This document shows positions 1 to 7,851 of a stretch of 23,434 nt of DNA, piece after piece. Within the stretch, counting starts at the first letter, position 1, and every line of letters starts with the position of its first letter. The translations under genes were made by a program, and so were the position numbers. The stretch is taken from the IMG/VR virus record IMGVR_UViG_3300044675_000112, positions 1 through 23,434 of that record; one strand, 5' to 3'. The notes beneath the pieces were generated by a model that saw only the letters and a list, made by a program, of their open reading frames with translations, did not search any database and had not been told where the DNA came from. The stretch comes from a virus.

Positions 1-85
1 TGTTGACAAATGCAGCAATCTGCTCATCAGTAGCCGTGGCAGGGAAGCTAAGTTCCCCAATGCCTTCAATGGTGATTTTTTTCAT
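1..85 (-). CDS. N-terminus of a probable internal virion/ejection protein (3' end cut by window edge)
   Basis: The ATG at 85 opens a frame that stays open to the window edge, giving 28 residues that begin MKKITIEGIGELSFP and continue with ATATDEQIAAFV. It lies 6 nt after the stop of the 486-aa gene, with AGG from that stop region as a weak ribosome site. Short N-terminal segments of the type 'I-x-G-x-G-x-x-x-F-P-...-T-D-E-Q-I' are, from memory, common at the start of large phage ejection proteins. The position after two other ejection-type genes fits this. The body of the protein is outside the window, so any lytic transglycosylase or membrane domain cannot be checked. The gene start is well supported; the function is inference. 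Confidence 0.6.
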   Translation of the reverse strand, partial: MKKITIEGIGELSFPATATDEQIAAFVN

Positions 86-91
86 ACGGCC

Positions 92-1552
92 TCATTGAAA
101 AACAAACTTCGTGCCATCCCAAACCATTTTTTTATTGGATGTTACAGCGGCAGGTGGTGGGGGTGGTGGCACATATGGCTCGTATGCTTTGCCGGCAGAC
201 TTGCCCATGCCTATGGTGACCACGCGCCGTGCTTCAGCTTTCTGTGCAATTTTCTCTGCCGTATCATTGACCATGGGGAAATAGGTTGCATATTCTTGCT
301 TCATCTCATCCGCGCCAATGGCCGCACCAGATTCTTTGCGCAGCTTGGCACGAATCCAATCTTGCGCCGCTTGGTCGTATTGCTGAGTGGCTGGGCTTTG
401 GCCTGAACGTGCCAAAGCACCGCCAACAAATGGCACGGCCTCGGCCATGCGCGTGCCAGCACCTGGTTGCGAGTTGGCAGGCAGGCCACCAATGATGCTT
501 TGCGCCAACTCCATACGCTGGGCAAAGCCAGCAGCGTTGGATTGACCTTCAGTTGGGGCGCTGCCTGTGCCGCGCAATGGTTGACCACCGGGGCCAGTCA
601 ATGGGATGGCCGCGCCGCCTGGGGTCTTGGGCACATACATCAAGCCATCAGCAGTTTCAACACGGTCAAAAGCACCACGGTCAAACTCTCTTCCACGCAA
701 AGCCAAGCCTCCTCTGGCCACGCCAAGCTGGCCCTGAGACACACCAAGCTGGCCTTGCGACACAGCCAAGTTACCTTGCGCAATGATGTTGGAAGCAGTC
801 TCGCCAGGTGTCATGGTCATCTCAAATGACTCACCGCCCTTGAGGCCAGCCTTGTTCACAGCAACTGTGCGGCCACCCAAGTTCTGCAACACCACTTCAC
901 GCTTAGGGCCAAAGCCCTGCAATGTTTGCAGCTTGCCAGACTTCATCTGTTGCACCAGCAATGGGTTGCCAGATGCATCAGTGACCTCAAAAGGCTGGCC
1001 TGTCACTTCGTCCCGAGGGTTCAGCTTCTCGGCCATGGCCTGATACTTTTCAGCATCACTCACACGGCCAGCAGCCGCCAAGATGTCGGCAGCGTTTTGG
1101 TATTGGGTGGCTTTAATCTGGTTGGGCGTCATCTCTGCCATAGAGTCCATCATGTCTGCACGCGCATTAGTCGGGCCAAGCTGACCGGGTGCGGCCAAAG
1201 CCTGCTGCGTTGGCGACAGCACCGATGGTGTAGTGATCAATGCACCAGAAACTTGCTTCTGTAATGCACGGGCCTGCTCGGCCTCCTTCAGCTTCTCACC
1301 CAGCATCAGGTCTTGCAGCGATCCAGCACGGGCTTGGCTGTAACCCTGCTGACCAGCCTGCAAAGCAGCGCCAAGGGCTTGGCCAAGGCCAACACGCTGG
1401 CGGCTGGGGCCACCAGCTTGCAGCAGCGCAGCAGCAGCCGACAAGTTGGCGTTTCTGCTCATCAGTCGGCGCTGGTCATCATTGAACAGCGCATCAAGCC
1501 CTGTCGGTGTGCCCCGAGGAGCAAACATATTCATGAAGTCAAATTCAGCCAT
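92..1552 (-). CDS. Putative DNA-ejection / internal virion protein (486 aa)
   Basis: This 486-aa protein is rich in Ala, Gln and Gly, as expected of a protein packed inside the capsid and ejected with DNA. The N-terminal third is mostly helical with low complexity. The middle (about residues 255-290) contains short near-repeats SQGQLGV / SQGQLGV / ARGGLAL. The most recognisable part is C-terminal (about 395-445): a helical stretch with RAKLRKESGAAIGADE followed by a YFP motif and an Ala/Lys/Glu helix ending in RRV. I recall this 'LRKESGAAI...YFP' module from podovirus-type ejection or DNA-transfer proteins. A run of seven prolines interrupted by one Tyr/Val segment precedes the last 20 residues. 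The start is the ATG after AAGGGGG at good spacing, 9 nt downstream of the previous gene. The structural role is likely; the exact function is inferred. Confidence 0.72.
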   Translation of the reverse strand: MAEFDFMNMFAPRGTPTGLDALFNDDQRRLMSRNANLSAAAALLQAGGPSRQRVGLGQALGAALQAGQQGYSQARAGSLQDLMLGEKLKEAEQARALQKQVSGALITTPSVLSPTQQALAAPGQLGPTNARADMMDSMAEMTPNQIKATQYQNAADILAAAGRVSDAEKYQAMAEKLNPRDEVTGQPFEVTDASGNPLLVQQMKSGKLQTLQGFGPKREVVLQNLGGRTVAVNKAGLKGGESFEMTMTPGETASNIIAQGNLAVSQGQLGVSQGQLGVARGGLALRGREFDRGAFDRVETADGLMYVPKTPGGAAIPLTGPGGQPLRGTGSAPTEGQSNAAGFAQRMELAQSIIGGLPANSQPGAGTRMAEAVPFVGGALARSGQSPATQQYDQAAQDWIRAKLRKESGAAIGADEMKQEYATYFPMVNDTAEKIAQKAEARRVVTIGMGKSAGKAYEPYVPPPPPPAAVTSNKKMVWDGTKFVFQ

Positions 1553-1561
1553 AGTGCCCCC

Positions 1562-2503
1562 TTAACTACCAAGCAAGCCAAGAATGCCGCCAGCAACTGC
1601 GCCATATGGGCCAAACATTTGGCCACCAGCCAAAGCACCGCCCAATGCACCAGATGCCGGGTTGCTGTAAGTTGGTGTGGATACAGTGCCGCCAAGGTTG
1701 GCTGGTGTTGCACCCAATGAAGACTGCACAATGCCAAGGCGCTGCAAGCCAATGTTGCGGATGGCGTCCATCTGCTGCTGGTCCATAGCCTGACGCGCAC
1801 CACCAGCGCCCATAACAGCCTGCGCACCGCCAAGGCGCAAAGCCTGCTGCTGTGCGGCCAAGCTGCCAAGCTGACCTGCACCACGCAGGCGCAACTCAGC
1901 ACCAGACAGGCCAGCAGCCTGGTTGGCCGCCGCAGCTTGCTGTGTGCGTGCCAAGTCAGCAGCCTGCAATTGCACGGCCTGATTAAATGCGTTCTCGTTC
2001 AGTTGTGTGCCCAGCGTGCCAGCCTGCTTGGCAAAGCCCAGGTTGGTGATGCCCTCGGCCACACCTTGGCGTGAGCCGCCAAAAGCCTTGGCCTGCATTG
2101 CACGCTCACCCGTGTTTTGGATTGCCATCTGGCGCGAGGACTCCAGGTCAGCCAATGCGTTTTGGCGCACTTGGCTGGTGTATGGGTTCATGTAAGAAAC
2201 AATGGACCCCGGCCCGGTCATGCCGAGGTTGGCTTGGCCAGCAGTCTGCATGGCTGGCTGGTACACACCGCCATACGCAGCCATTTGGGCTGCAAGGTCA
2301 GTGCCAGTGATGCCTGGGCCAGCCAAGCCAGTGTTGACCAAAGCCTCTTCACCCGCCTGATAAGTTGGGTTAAGGCCAGCAAACTGTTGGACGGGCAGCG
2401 CACTGGCCACCCCTTGAGCGTTTTGGAAGTTTGAAAGAAATGCTCTTTTGATATCTGGATCGACCGCATTGGTCGTAACATCTGGTGCGCCGCCTTTTGA
2501 CAT
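1562..2503 (-). CDS. Putative internal virion / ejection protein (313 aa, T7 gp14-like position)
   Basis: This is a 313-aa protein rich in Ala, Gly and Gln. Around residues 100-150 it has a segment with YMNPYTSQVRQNALADLE, then an AFGGSRQGVAEG motif. The combination 'MNPY...A-D-L-E-x-x-R-Q...FGGSRxGV' recurs in podovirus internal or tail-associated proteins that I know as ejection proteins. A long Gln/Ala-rich helical region follows (about 165-250). The C-terminus (about 283-313) is a Gly/Ala-rich hydrophobic segment with a glycine-zipper look that could insert in a membrane during DNA delivery. The ATG has a strong AAGGAG site six nucleotides upstream. It sits between the triple-repeat protein and the 486-aa ejection-type protein, 8-9 nt from each, so the three are probably co-translated. 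The gp14-like role is inferred from position and composition. Confidence 0.72.
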   Translation of the reverse strand: MSKGGAPDVTTNAVDPDIKRAFLSNFQNAQGVASALPVQQFAGLNPTYQAGEEALVNTGLAGPGITGTDLAAQMAAYGGVYQPAMQTAGQANLGMTGPGSIVSYMNPYTSQVRQNALADLESSRQMAIQNTGERAMQAKAFGGSRQGVAEGITNLGFAKQAGTLGTQLNENAFNQAVQLQAADLARTQQAAAANQAAGLSGAELRLRGAGQLGSLAAQQQALRLGGAQAVMGAGGARQAMDQQQMDAIRNIGLQRLGIVQSSLGATPANLGGTVSTPTYSNPASGALGGALAGGQMFGPYGAVAGGILGLLGS

Positions 2504-2512
2504 ATCTGCTCC

Positions 2513-3754
2513 TTAACCCAAAAGGGATTTCATTTTTTTGGCTGGAATCTTGCCATCATTGATCATGTCCAGCAAACCCTTGCCATACTTTTTGACCGAT
2601 GATTTTTTGACAACGTATTCGCCACGCTGAATGTTGATTTGCCCCTCATCAGGGCCAGAGGGGTCAGTGCCAAAAACCTTGGTGATTAGGCCGCCCATAT
2701 AGTTGTCTGCGCCACCGCCACTTCCAGGGCCACCAGCATTCGCTTCGCCCGTAGCAGATACGCCAGTTTCACCAACAGCATTGCCATCGCTACCAACCCC
2801 ACCATCGTTGCCAATGCCACCAGCACCACCAGCATTTGTTCCTGATGCATTGGCCGCAGCCGCAGCCGCAGCCGCCGCCGCCGCCGCCGCTGCATCAGCA
2901 GCAGCAGCAGTTCGTACATCTCGGGCATAAATGCCGGGGTCATATCCACCCATGACCTGACCAGATTGAAAGTTGGCGTAAGGGTTGCCAAGTGGCCGCG
3001 TCTGCGTCTGAATTTGGCTGTAAGGCGATTCACCAAAGGCAGTGACGTTGGGGTTGTACTGCGCACCAATAGGGATTGATCTGTAATTCTGAAAATTTTG
3101 CTCAAATCCTTGTGTGGCGTTGGCAAATGGTCGGCGGCCTGCTGTGTAGCCGTTGTTCATCATCCAATTAACGTCCTCTGCTGGAACACCAGCAGCAGTT
3201 AATTGGCTTGGCACTATATTGTTGGCGTTAAACCAAGAAATCTTTTGCTCGGGCGTGAAGCCTGTCCAGCCTTCTGGCAGCGTGTAGCCTGGCAAAGAGG
3301 TTGCAGGGGGTCTGCCAGTGGTTGTGCCAGTGTTGACTGCACCAGGGGGCACTACTCCAGTAACACCAATTCCACCGACACCCATACCTGGCGTGTTGGC
3401 AATTTGTGCTGGGGTAAGCCCTGTTCCGGTGTAGCCTTGCGTTCTCATCCAATCAATGTCACCCGCTGGCACGCCCAAATTCAATAAATCAGTGCTGGTG
3501 ACTTTGTTTGCATTGAACCAAAAAATTTTCTGGTCTGGCGTGTAGTTTTGCCAGCCTTGGGGTAGCGTCAATCCAACACTTGAGCCAGCGGCTTGGCCGC
3601 CAGCGTTGTAGCCGTTTTGCAGCATGTAGTTGATGTCAGACGCTGGCACACCTTCACCCAGCAACTGAGCAGGCGTGATCCTGTTGGCGTTGAACCAAGA
3701 AATCTTTTGCTGCGGCGTGTAGCCTGTCCAGCCTGTTGGAAGTGCAATTGCCAT
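2513..3754 (-). CDS. Virion-associated protein with three 45-aa WFNAN repeats and a poly-Ala tract (413 aa)
   Basis: The N-terminal half carries three copies of a ~45-residue unit at about residues 5-49, 64-108 and 158-203. Each reads LP-x-GW-x-x-(Y/F)TP-x-QKI-x-WFNAN, then a Leu-rich helix, (G)VPA-x-D(I/V)-x-(Y/W)M and a closing x-GY. Residues 283-301 are 18 Ala interrupted by one Asp, then a long Gly/Ala/Asn linker follows. The last ~55 residues form a distinct Lys-rich segment with INIQRGEYVVKKSSVKKYGKG, which I recall as a recurring C-terminal module of phage internal proteins. No enzyme motif is seen. The location beside ejection-type genes suggests an internal or tail-associated virion protein. 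The start ATG follows AGGGG at 6 nt. The repeats are directly visible; the function is unknown. Confidence 0.75.
   Translation of the reverse strand: MAIALPTGWTGYTPQQKISWFNANRITPAQLLGEGVPASDINYMLQNGYNAGGQAAGSSVGLTLPQGWQNYTPDQKIFWFNANKVTSTDLLNLGVPAGDIDWMRTQGYTGTGLTPAQIANTPGMGVGGIGVTGVVPPGAVNTGTTTGRPPATSLPGYTLPEGWTGFTPEQKISWFNANNIVPSQLTAAGVPAEDVNWMMNNGYTAGRRPFANATQGFEQNFQNYRSIPIGAQYNPNVTAFGESPYSQIQTQTRPLGNPYANFQSGQVMGGYDPGIYARDVRTAAAADAAAAAAAAAAAAAANASGTNAGGAGGIGNDGGVGSDGNAVGETGVSATGEANAGGPGSGGGADNYMGGLITKVFGTDPSGPDEGQINIQRGEYVVKKSSVKKYGKGLLDMINDGKIPAKKMKSLLG
2852..2908 (-). repeat. GCN trinucleotide tract encoding poly-Ala
   Basis: Nineteen codons, eighteen of them Ala (GCG, GCT, GCA, GCC) and one Asp, lie inside the triple-repeat protein. 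The central part is a nearly pure run of GCG codons followed by alternating GCT/GCG. Such a tract can gain or lose codons by strand slippage without breaking the frame. At protein level it would form a helix or flexible spacer between the repeat half and the Lys-rich C-terminal module. Confidence 0.85.
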
Positions 3755-3763
3755 GATTTACCC

Positions 3764-4132
3764 CTAAAGTGTCTTTGCCAATACAGTCCACTGTGGACTG
3801 TATCCTTCATCTTTTAAAAATGTCTTGGCCCAGCCCCTTCGGCCTGCCAATGACACCCTGGTGCAGCCCAATGACTTGCCCCAGGATTCGATCATCGGTC
3901 GCATCCGTGAGAGTTCATCTAGGTCGCCACCAGCCAAGAAGTAATGCAAATTCTTCAGCCTGGGATAGACAATGATCTCAGTTAGCACCACAGAATCCAC
4001 CGCAGGCCATACCTGCAACTTGTTCTGCTTGACCATTTCGACGACATCAACAAAATGGTGTGTGCCTCCAGAGTATTCTAATGCGGCCTCCACATGGTGG
4101 CGCAGTCTCTCCAAATGCTCAAGGTCGCTCAT
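3764..4132 (-). CDS. Conserved phage protein, possible GNAT-like fold (122 aa)
   Basis: This is a 122-aa soluble protein. An N-terminal helix is followed by an SGGTHHFVDVVEMV segment, a Gln-Val-Trp-Pro strand, and a hydrophobic strand ending in TEIIVYPR. Near residue 66 is FLAGGDLDEL, and the C-terminus has IESWGKSLGCTRVSLAGRRGW with a final short strand. The order of strand, 'LAGG', helix, 'GC...GRRGW' and a C-terminal strand resembles small acetyltransferase-like phage proteins found near internal virion genes. I do not see a clear acetyl-CoA P-loop, so the fold assignment is weak and activity is doubtful. The ATG overlaps the stop of the nozzle-like gene as ATGA, so translation is probably coupled. 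The gene is well supported; the function is not. Confidence 0.6.
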   Translation of the reverse strand: MSDLEHLERLRHHVEAALEYSGGTHHFVDVVEMVKQNKLQVWPAVDSVVLTEIIVYPRLKNLHYFLAGGDLDELSRMRPMIESWGKSLGCTRVSLAGRRGWAKTFLKDEGYSPQWTVLAKTL

Positions 4133-5613
4133 CTCTTGCCAGAGGCCACAGCGTCAAGCCGCATCACGCCAACTCGCCAATCGGCCAAAGTGTTGCCTGT
4201 CACCTTCATGTTGACCTGCCTGCCCGAAAAGCGCACGCTGGTCGGGTTGGATGCCGAATAAGGCCCATATGAGGATTCAGCCCCTGTTGGGTACATACGG
4301 GCAGTAAATGACACCACAGCCTCACCCAGCGTTTGCTCGTCTGGAATTACCCCCAGCACGCTCATCACCTGGTCGCCGTTGCCAATTTGCACGGGTCCAG
4401 ACTCGGCAAAAACTGCCGCACCGTCATAGGCGAAACCAACTTCATGCTCGTAGATGTAACCGTCACTGGACACCATCAAGGGGTAAGTGAACACGCCAGA
4501 ATCGACACCCGCTGTGCGCGACAACGTGCCAATGTTCCAGTGGTTTTCACGATAGTTAAACGTGACATAGCTGTCGTTTTCGTTGCTTTCGCTGCTTGGG
4601 TAGTACCACCAGATTTCGCCAAACTTGCTGACATGGACCGCATAGACCTTTGACAACTGCGCGATGTTAATGTTGTCAAACACGTAGTCAGACACATCAC
4701 TGGGCAGCGGCTTGACGTAACCGTCATAAATCCAAAAGCCTGATTTGCTCATCCAAATGGCAGCAGTGTCAATGGCGGCCACAGCCTGAGCAGAAATCAA
4801 GCCGCAGCCAGAGCCAGCCTTCTCAAAGCCGTAAACGAATGGCGCACCCACATACTGAGCCGTGTGGACATCGACATCTGTAAACAGCAGGTTGACGCCT
4901 TTGACTCGCTTGCCAGCAATCAATGAACCGGGTGTGGCCAGGTCATAGTCACCCGCCAAGTTGTCAGTGTTGGGTGTCCATAACGTGTTGTTCTCTTGGT
5001 CGCACCACTGCACCTTGCGAGGGTTGCCACCAGCGCCCAGAGCAAAGATGATGCGCTCTTGCGTGACCAGCACAGCCTTGTTGCCTGTTGGCGCGTTGGC
5101 AATGGCGGCTGCCAGCGTTGGTGTGGAAAACCCAAGCTGCCACTCGTACAGTTTGCCGTCATAGCTGGAGCAGGCCACCAGGTACTCGCCCCATGTATCC
5201 ATGGACCATGTGGTCGCTGCGGTTGGTTGACCCGTATCAGGTCGCGCCACGCCATACGCATAAGCCCCATAGACGTTTGTGCCATAGCCCACCAATGTGG
5301 TGGAACTTGCAAATCCAGTAGAAAAGCCAGTGGGGGTAATGTCTTTCAAAACGCCCAACTCGTTCATGGCATACAGCTTGGAGTGAGTGCCAGCCGAAAT
5401 CCAGCGATCACCGCCGTTGGCACGCCATGTGATGATGCCTCGGCACAATCCTGTCATCTGGCTTTCAGACCGCTTGCGCCACCCGTTGATAGGCCGCAGC
5501 GTGTTCTCGTACCAGCGTACAAGGTTGGCATTGTTCCAGCGGCCAGCAGACTGGTAGGTTGTGCCGTTCTTGTAAACACCTGGTGGCAGTTTGATTGGAA
5601 TGTACATGGTCAC
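4129..5613 (-). CDS. Tail nozzle / head-stabilisation protein (P22 gp10-, T7 gp12-like) (494 aa)
   Basis: The 494-aa length is close to P22 gp10 and SU10-type nozzle proteins. It opens with IPIKLPPGVYKNGTTYQSAG and RWYENTLRPINGWRK, a start I recognise from podovirus stabilisation or nozzle proteins that dock below the portal-adaptor. The body is beta-rich with repeated Gly/Trp/Tyr turns (for example TWGEYLVACSSYDGKLYEW and AIWMSKSGFWIYDGY), consistent with a beta-propeller. In P22 and T7 such proteins form the lower tail tube that holds the DNA in. The frame begins with GTG at 5613, giving a GTGA overlap with the preceding gene. An ATG at 5607 is an equally possible start; neither has a clear ribosome site. 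The C-terminal stop overlaps the next ATG. The role is inferred from family resemblance and context. Confidence 0.78.
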   Translation of the reverse strand: MTMYIPIKLPPGVYKNGTTYQSAGRWNNANLVRWYENTLRPINGWRKRSESQMTGLCRGIITWRANGGDRWISAGTHSKLYAMNELGVLKDITPTGFSTGFASSTTLVGYGTNVYGAYAYGVARPDTGQPTAATTWSMDTWGEYLVACSSYDGKLYEWQLGFSTPTLAAAIANAPTGNKAVLVTQERIIFALGAGGNPRKVQWCDQENNTLWTPNTDNLAGDYDLATPGSLIAGKRVKGVNLLFTDVDVHTAQYVGAPFVYGFEKAGSGCGLISAQAVAAIDTAAIWMSKSGFWIYDGYVKPLPSDVSDYVFDNINIAQLSKVYAVHVSKFGEIWWYYPSSESNENDSYVTFNYRENHWNIGTLSRTAGVDSGVFTYPLMVSSDGYIYEHEVGFAYDGAAVFAESGPVQIGNGDQVMSVLGVIPDEQTLGEAVVSFTARMYPTGAESSYGPYSASNPTSVRFSGRQVNMKVTGNTLADWRVGVMRLDAVASGKR

Positions 5614-6266
5614 ACCGTTGGTAAATTGGAGACAAACGCCATTGTCGCAATAGCGGATGGTACGGCTGGTCTTGTTGGGCTGGTGCTTGTGCCAAAAGCC
5701 TCAATGGAAACGCCTGTGTTTTCTGTGCGCCACATTATCTCAACGTAGTCGCCAGCCCCAAGGTTAATGAAGAAATTTAAGGCGGCAATGATGTGACTTG
5801 GATTACCAGAACCCTTTCGGGCTGGCGGATGAAATCTGCTGTTAGATGCTGGCACGTTGGTCCCATTCTTACGGAACCAAATATCCACATCTTGCCCATC
5901 GTTGGTGGTGTTTTTGAATTGAATGGAAAACTGGATGTTCCACAGGCCATCAACTGCCACCGTCATGCGACTGCCGCTGACCATGGTGACGCCGTTTGTG
6001 AAGTCTGTGGTGTTGAATGTGACAGGATATGCAACAGTGGTGCTGGCAGCAGTTTGATTTGTGGAGTCTTGAAAAGCACCATATGGGTTGTTCAAGAACT
6101 TGCCACCCCTTGGGCCGAACAGCGATCCAAGGCTAAAGACCAGCTTGAAAAAGAAATTGTTGAGCGCACCGTAATTCTCATTAAAGTGCCTGCGCTCGTA
6201 CCCGTCCGGGGGGAAACCCAGACTTGGTACAAAGGGCGTTTCTAATTGCTGTTTGACGTTGGCCAT
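5610..6266 (-). CDS. Jelly-roll-type virion surface protein (218 aa)
   Basis: The N-terminal ~75 residues (VKQQLETPFVPSLGFP, then a Phe-rich helix) look like a docking segment. From about residue 76 the protein is beta-rich: a VTFNTTDFTNG turn, VDGLWNIQFSIQFKNT, VDIWFRKNGTNVP and GDYVEIMWRTENTGVSIEAF. This succession is typical of C1q/TNF-like jelly-roll domains found in phage decoration, tail-spike or structural proteins. No catalytic motif is present. It lies between the 3TM holin (18 nt upstream) and the nozzle-like gene (4-nt overlap), so it is likely a tail or head surface component placed next to the tail hub. The ATG has only a weak upstream GGA. The domain call rests on pattern memory rather than alignment. 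Confidence 0.68.
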   Translation of the reverse strand: MANVKQQLETPFVPSLGFPPDGYERRHFNENYGALNNFFFKLVFSLGSLFGPRGGKFLNNPYGAFQDSTNQTAASTTVAYPVTFNTTDFTNGVTMVSGSRMTVAVDGLWNIQFSIQFKNTTNDGQDVDIWFRKNGTNVPASNSRFHPPARKGSGNPSHIIAALNFFINLGAGDYVEIMWRTENTGVSIEAFGTSTSPTRPAVPSAIATMAFVSNLPTV

Positions 6267-6284
6267 GGGTGCATTATTCCAGCT

Positions 6285-6722
6285 TTACTTGGTGGCCACG
6301 CCTTTGGTCTTCTCAAAACTTCTCATGCCAGCAATCCCCAGAATGCCTGACAAGATGACCCAAAGCTGGTCGGCGTCTAGCACCGGGGGTGGCTCCAAGC
6401 CTGCTGGAATCCAGTTGGTGGCCTGCGCCCACTTCCAGCCCCACTGAAATAACGGGTAGGCCAAGAACTGATAGCCCATGGCCGCAACACCGATCCAGCC
6501 GATGGCAGGCCGCCAGCCAGAAACAAACACGCTGGAACTTCCCGCCTCGATTTTGTTGACCTCGATCTGGGCCAAGTCGGTGGCCTGGTCGATGCGCTTT
6601 TCCTCAAGGTCCAGCTTGCGCTGCTCGACCTCCATCTCCAGCCGTTCCTTGTCGGTGGTGATTAAATCCCCGGCAACCTTGCCGACCGCCTCAATAATTG
6701 ATCCCACGCCAAGTAAGCTCAT
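6285..6722 (-). CDS. Holin of the 3TM family (145 aa)
   Basis: Phage holins permeabilise the inner membrane so that endolysin reaches peptidoglycan. Here a short amphipathic N-terminus (GVGSIIEAVGKVAGDLI) leads into a charged helix (about 24-58, Glu/Lys/Arg/Gln-rich, probably coiled coil). Hydrophobic segments follow at about 66-95 and 118-133. The junction SGWRPAIGWIG at about 68-78 is characteristic of the GTA/3TM holin family. A positively charged tail (EKTKGVATK) ends the protein. I place the start at the ATG at 6722, which overlaps the endolysin stop as ATGA. The frame is open 23 residues further upstream, but that extension would lie inside the endolysin gene. Pairing with the endolysin immediately upstream supports the call strongly. 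Confidence 0.88.
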   Translation of the reverse strand: MSLLGVGSIIEAVGKVAGDLITTDKERLEMEVEQRKLDLEEKRIDQATDLAQIEVNKIEAGSSSVFVSGWRPAIGWIGVAAMGYQFLAYPLFQWGWKWAQATNWIPAGLEPPPVLDADQLWVILSGILGIAGMRSFEKTKGVATK

Positions 6723-7234
6723 TTCAGACCTTTCAGTGTGCGGTTCAGCCAGCCCTTGAGGAACTTGACCTGCACGGGGTTCTTGTTGCAAATCTCCACA
6801 TACCGGGCGATCTTAGCCAAGGCGTACTGCTCCTTGAACCGCTGGCCGTCAGGTATCTGGTTCAGCTTCTCGACCGTCTTTGCGCCGACTCCACCGTCAG
6901 GGGTAGCCCCAACGACAAGCTGCGCCAGCTTGACAGCCATGCCCATGCCAGCGTTGACGCCAAAGTTGAAGATCGTGTTGGCAACATCCTGGTTGTTGAT
7001 CTCGTTGCCGCGCATCTTGTCCCAGAACTCGACACGGTAGAACTCCCGCACCATGGGGGTCAAAGAGCCGCCAAACTCTTTCTTGTCCACCAGCGCCCAA
7101 CCGGGCCACTGCGGGTTCTTGTTGCGTGCGATGCCTGCGTAGGTCATGCCGCCCGTGTCGCCGGGAACTTCGTGGAGGACATAGCCGCCCTCGTCGGCCA
7201 TCATGAGTTCAAAAGCAGGTTCAAACTGTGCCAT
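6719..7234 (-). CDS. Endolysin, glycoside hydrolase family 108 (N-acetylmuramidase) (171 aa)
   Basis: This enzyme cleaves the glycan backbone of peptidoglycan at the end of infection. The N-terminal domain has the GH108 hallmark ADEGGYV with the presumed catalytic Glu at residue 15. It is followed by PGDTGGMTYAGIA, which contributes the conserved Asp/Thr/Gly cluster, and by a Trp-Pro-Gly-Trp loop. The second half (from about 85: INNQDVANTIFNFGVNAG, then TPDGGVGAKTVEKLN) matches the C-terminal PG_binding_3-type domain normally fused to GH108. The length is typical. The ATG at 7234 shares its A with the TGA of the upstream gene and has AGAGG six nucleotides before it. There is no signal peptide, so export must depend on the holin encoded directly downstream. 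Confidence 0.92.
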   Translation of the reverse strand: MAQFEPAFELMMADEGGYVLHEVPGDTGGMTYAGIARNKNPQWPGWALVDKKEFGGSLTPMVREFYRVEFWDKMRGNEINNQDVANTIFNFGVNAGMGMAVKLAQLVVGATPDGGVGAKTVEKLNQIPDGQRFKEQYALAKIARYVEICNKNPVQVKFLKGWLNRTLKGLK

Positions 7235-7851
7235 CAATTACCTCTCTTGGTAAGCATTGCTGAAGCAATCTCCAGCATGAAACGAACTTGGTCAAGGTTT
7301 TGCGGAGGCTCTGCCCATCCCACTGTGATCTGGCCAACAAAGCGATGGCTGTCAGGTGGAACACTTACCCGGCAAGTAAACGTGACGCCTTTGTCCAAGT
7401 ACCACAAACCCACTTCAGACTGTGCATAGCGGTACTCTGAGCATGGAATCTCATTGGTCATCAGCTTGACCACATCCGCATTGTTGGCGGTGTTTTGGGA
7501 AAACAGCCCAACGTCAATGTCCTCAATTTCCTTGCCCCTGCCATCCTTAGTGTATGCCCGGTACAGCACCCGGCTGTTAAACAGCGGGTTGACCTTAAAC
7601 ACCGCCACCACCGTGGCCCCCGTCTTTTTCAGCAGCATGGAACTGGCGTCATCTGCCCTGGCCGTGTTGATCTCCGGCAGCTTCTTGGATTCCTTGTAAG
7701 CATCAAACATGAACTCTTGGTTTTGCCAAAGAAAGTACCCGGCAAAGGCGACCACGCCCATGACCAGGATGGCGAACAGCTTGAATGGGCTGTCCACATA
7801 CCCAAGCACCTTGTCGAGGGCTGAGTTGGCGTTTAGCTTTTCGTCGCTCAT
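7234..7851 (-). CDS. Single-pass membrane protein of the lysis island, N-terminal TM and periplasmic domain (205 aa)
   Basis: Residues 1-22 are polar. Residues 23-42 form one clear membrane helix (FKLFAILVMGVVAFAGYFLW), and about 160 residues follow, probably in the periplasm. The soluble part has alternating strands and two Cys (about 137 and 160) that could form a disulfide, in contexts IPCSEYRY and TFTCRVSVPP. A conserved-looking FVGQITVGWAEPP follows. The position between other membrane proteins and the endolysin suggests a lysis-related or envelope role. It has the topology of an inner-membrane spanin, but it is not a coiled coil and no lipoprotein partner is embedded or adjacent, so I do not call it Rz. 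The start ATG overlaps the upstream stop (ATGA). Function unknown. Confidence 0.72.
   Translation of the reverse strand: MSDEKLNANSALDKVLGYVDSPFKLFAILVMGVVAFAGYFLWQNQEFMFDAYKESKKLPEINTARADDASSMLLKKTGATVVAVFKVNPLFNSRVLYRAYTKDGRGKEIEDIDVGLFSQNTANNADVVKLMTNEIPCSEYRYAQSEVGLWYLDKGVTFTCRVSVPPDSHRFVGQITVGWAEPPQNLDQVRFMLEIASAMLTKRGN

Noticed and set aside
4996-5748. 250-codon plus-strand frame opposite the nozzle-like gene
   Set aside because: Antisense shadow; Cys/Gly/Arg-rich product without pattern.
6698-7429. 243-codon plus-strand frame opposite the endolysin
   Set aside because: The endolysin on the minus strand has an intact catalytic motif and ribosome site; the plus frame has neither.
7234-7851. 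205-aa protein as an Rz-type inner-membrane spanin
   Set aside because: The topology fits, but the periplasmic part is beta-rich rather than coiled coil, and no lipoprotein partner with a lipobox is found nested or adjacent.
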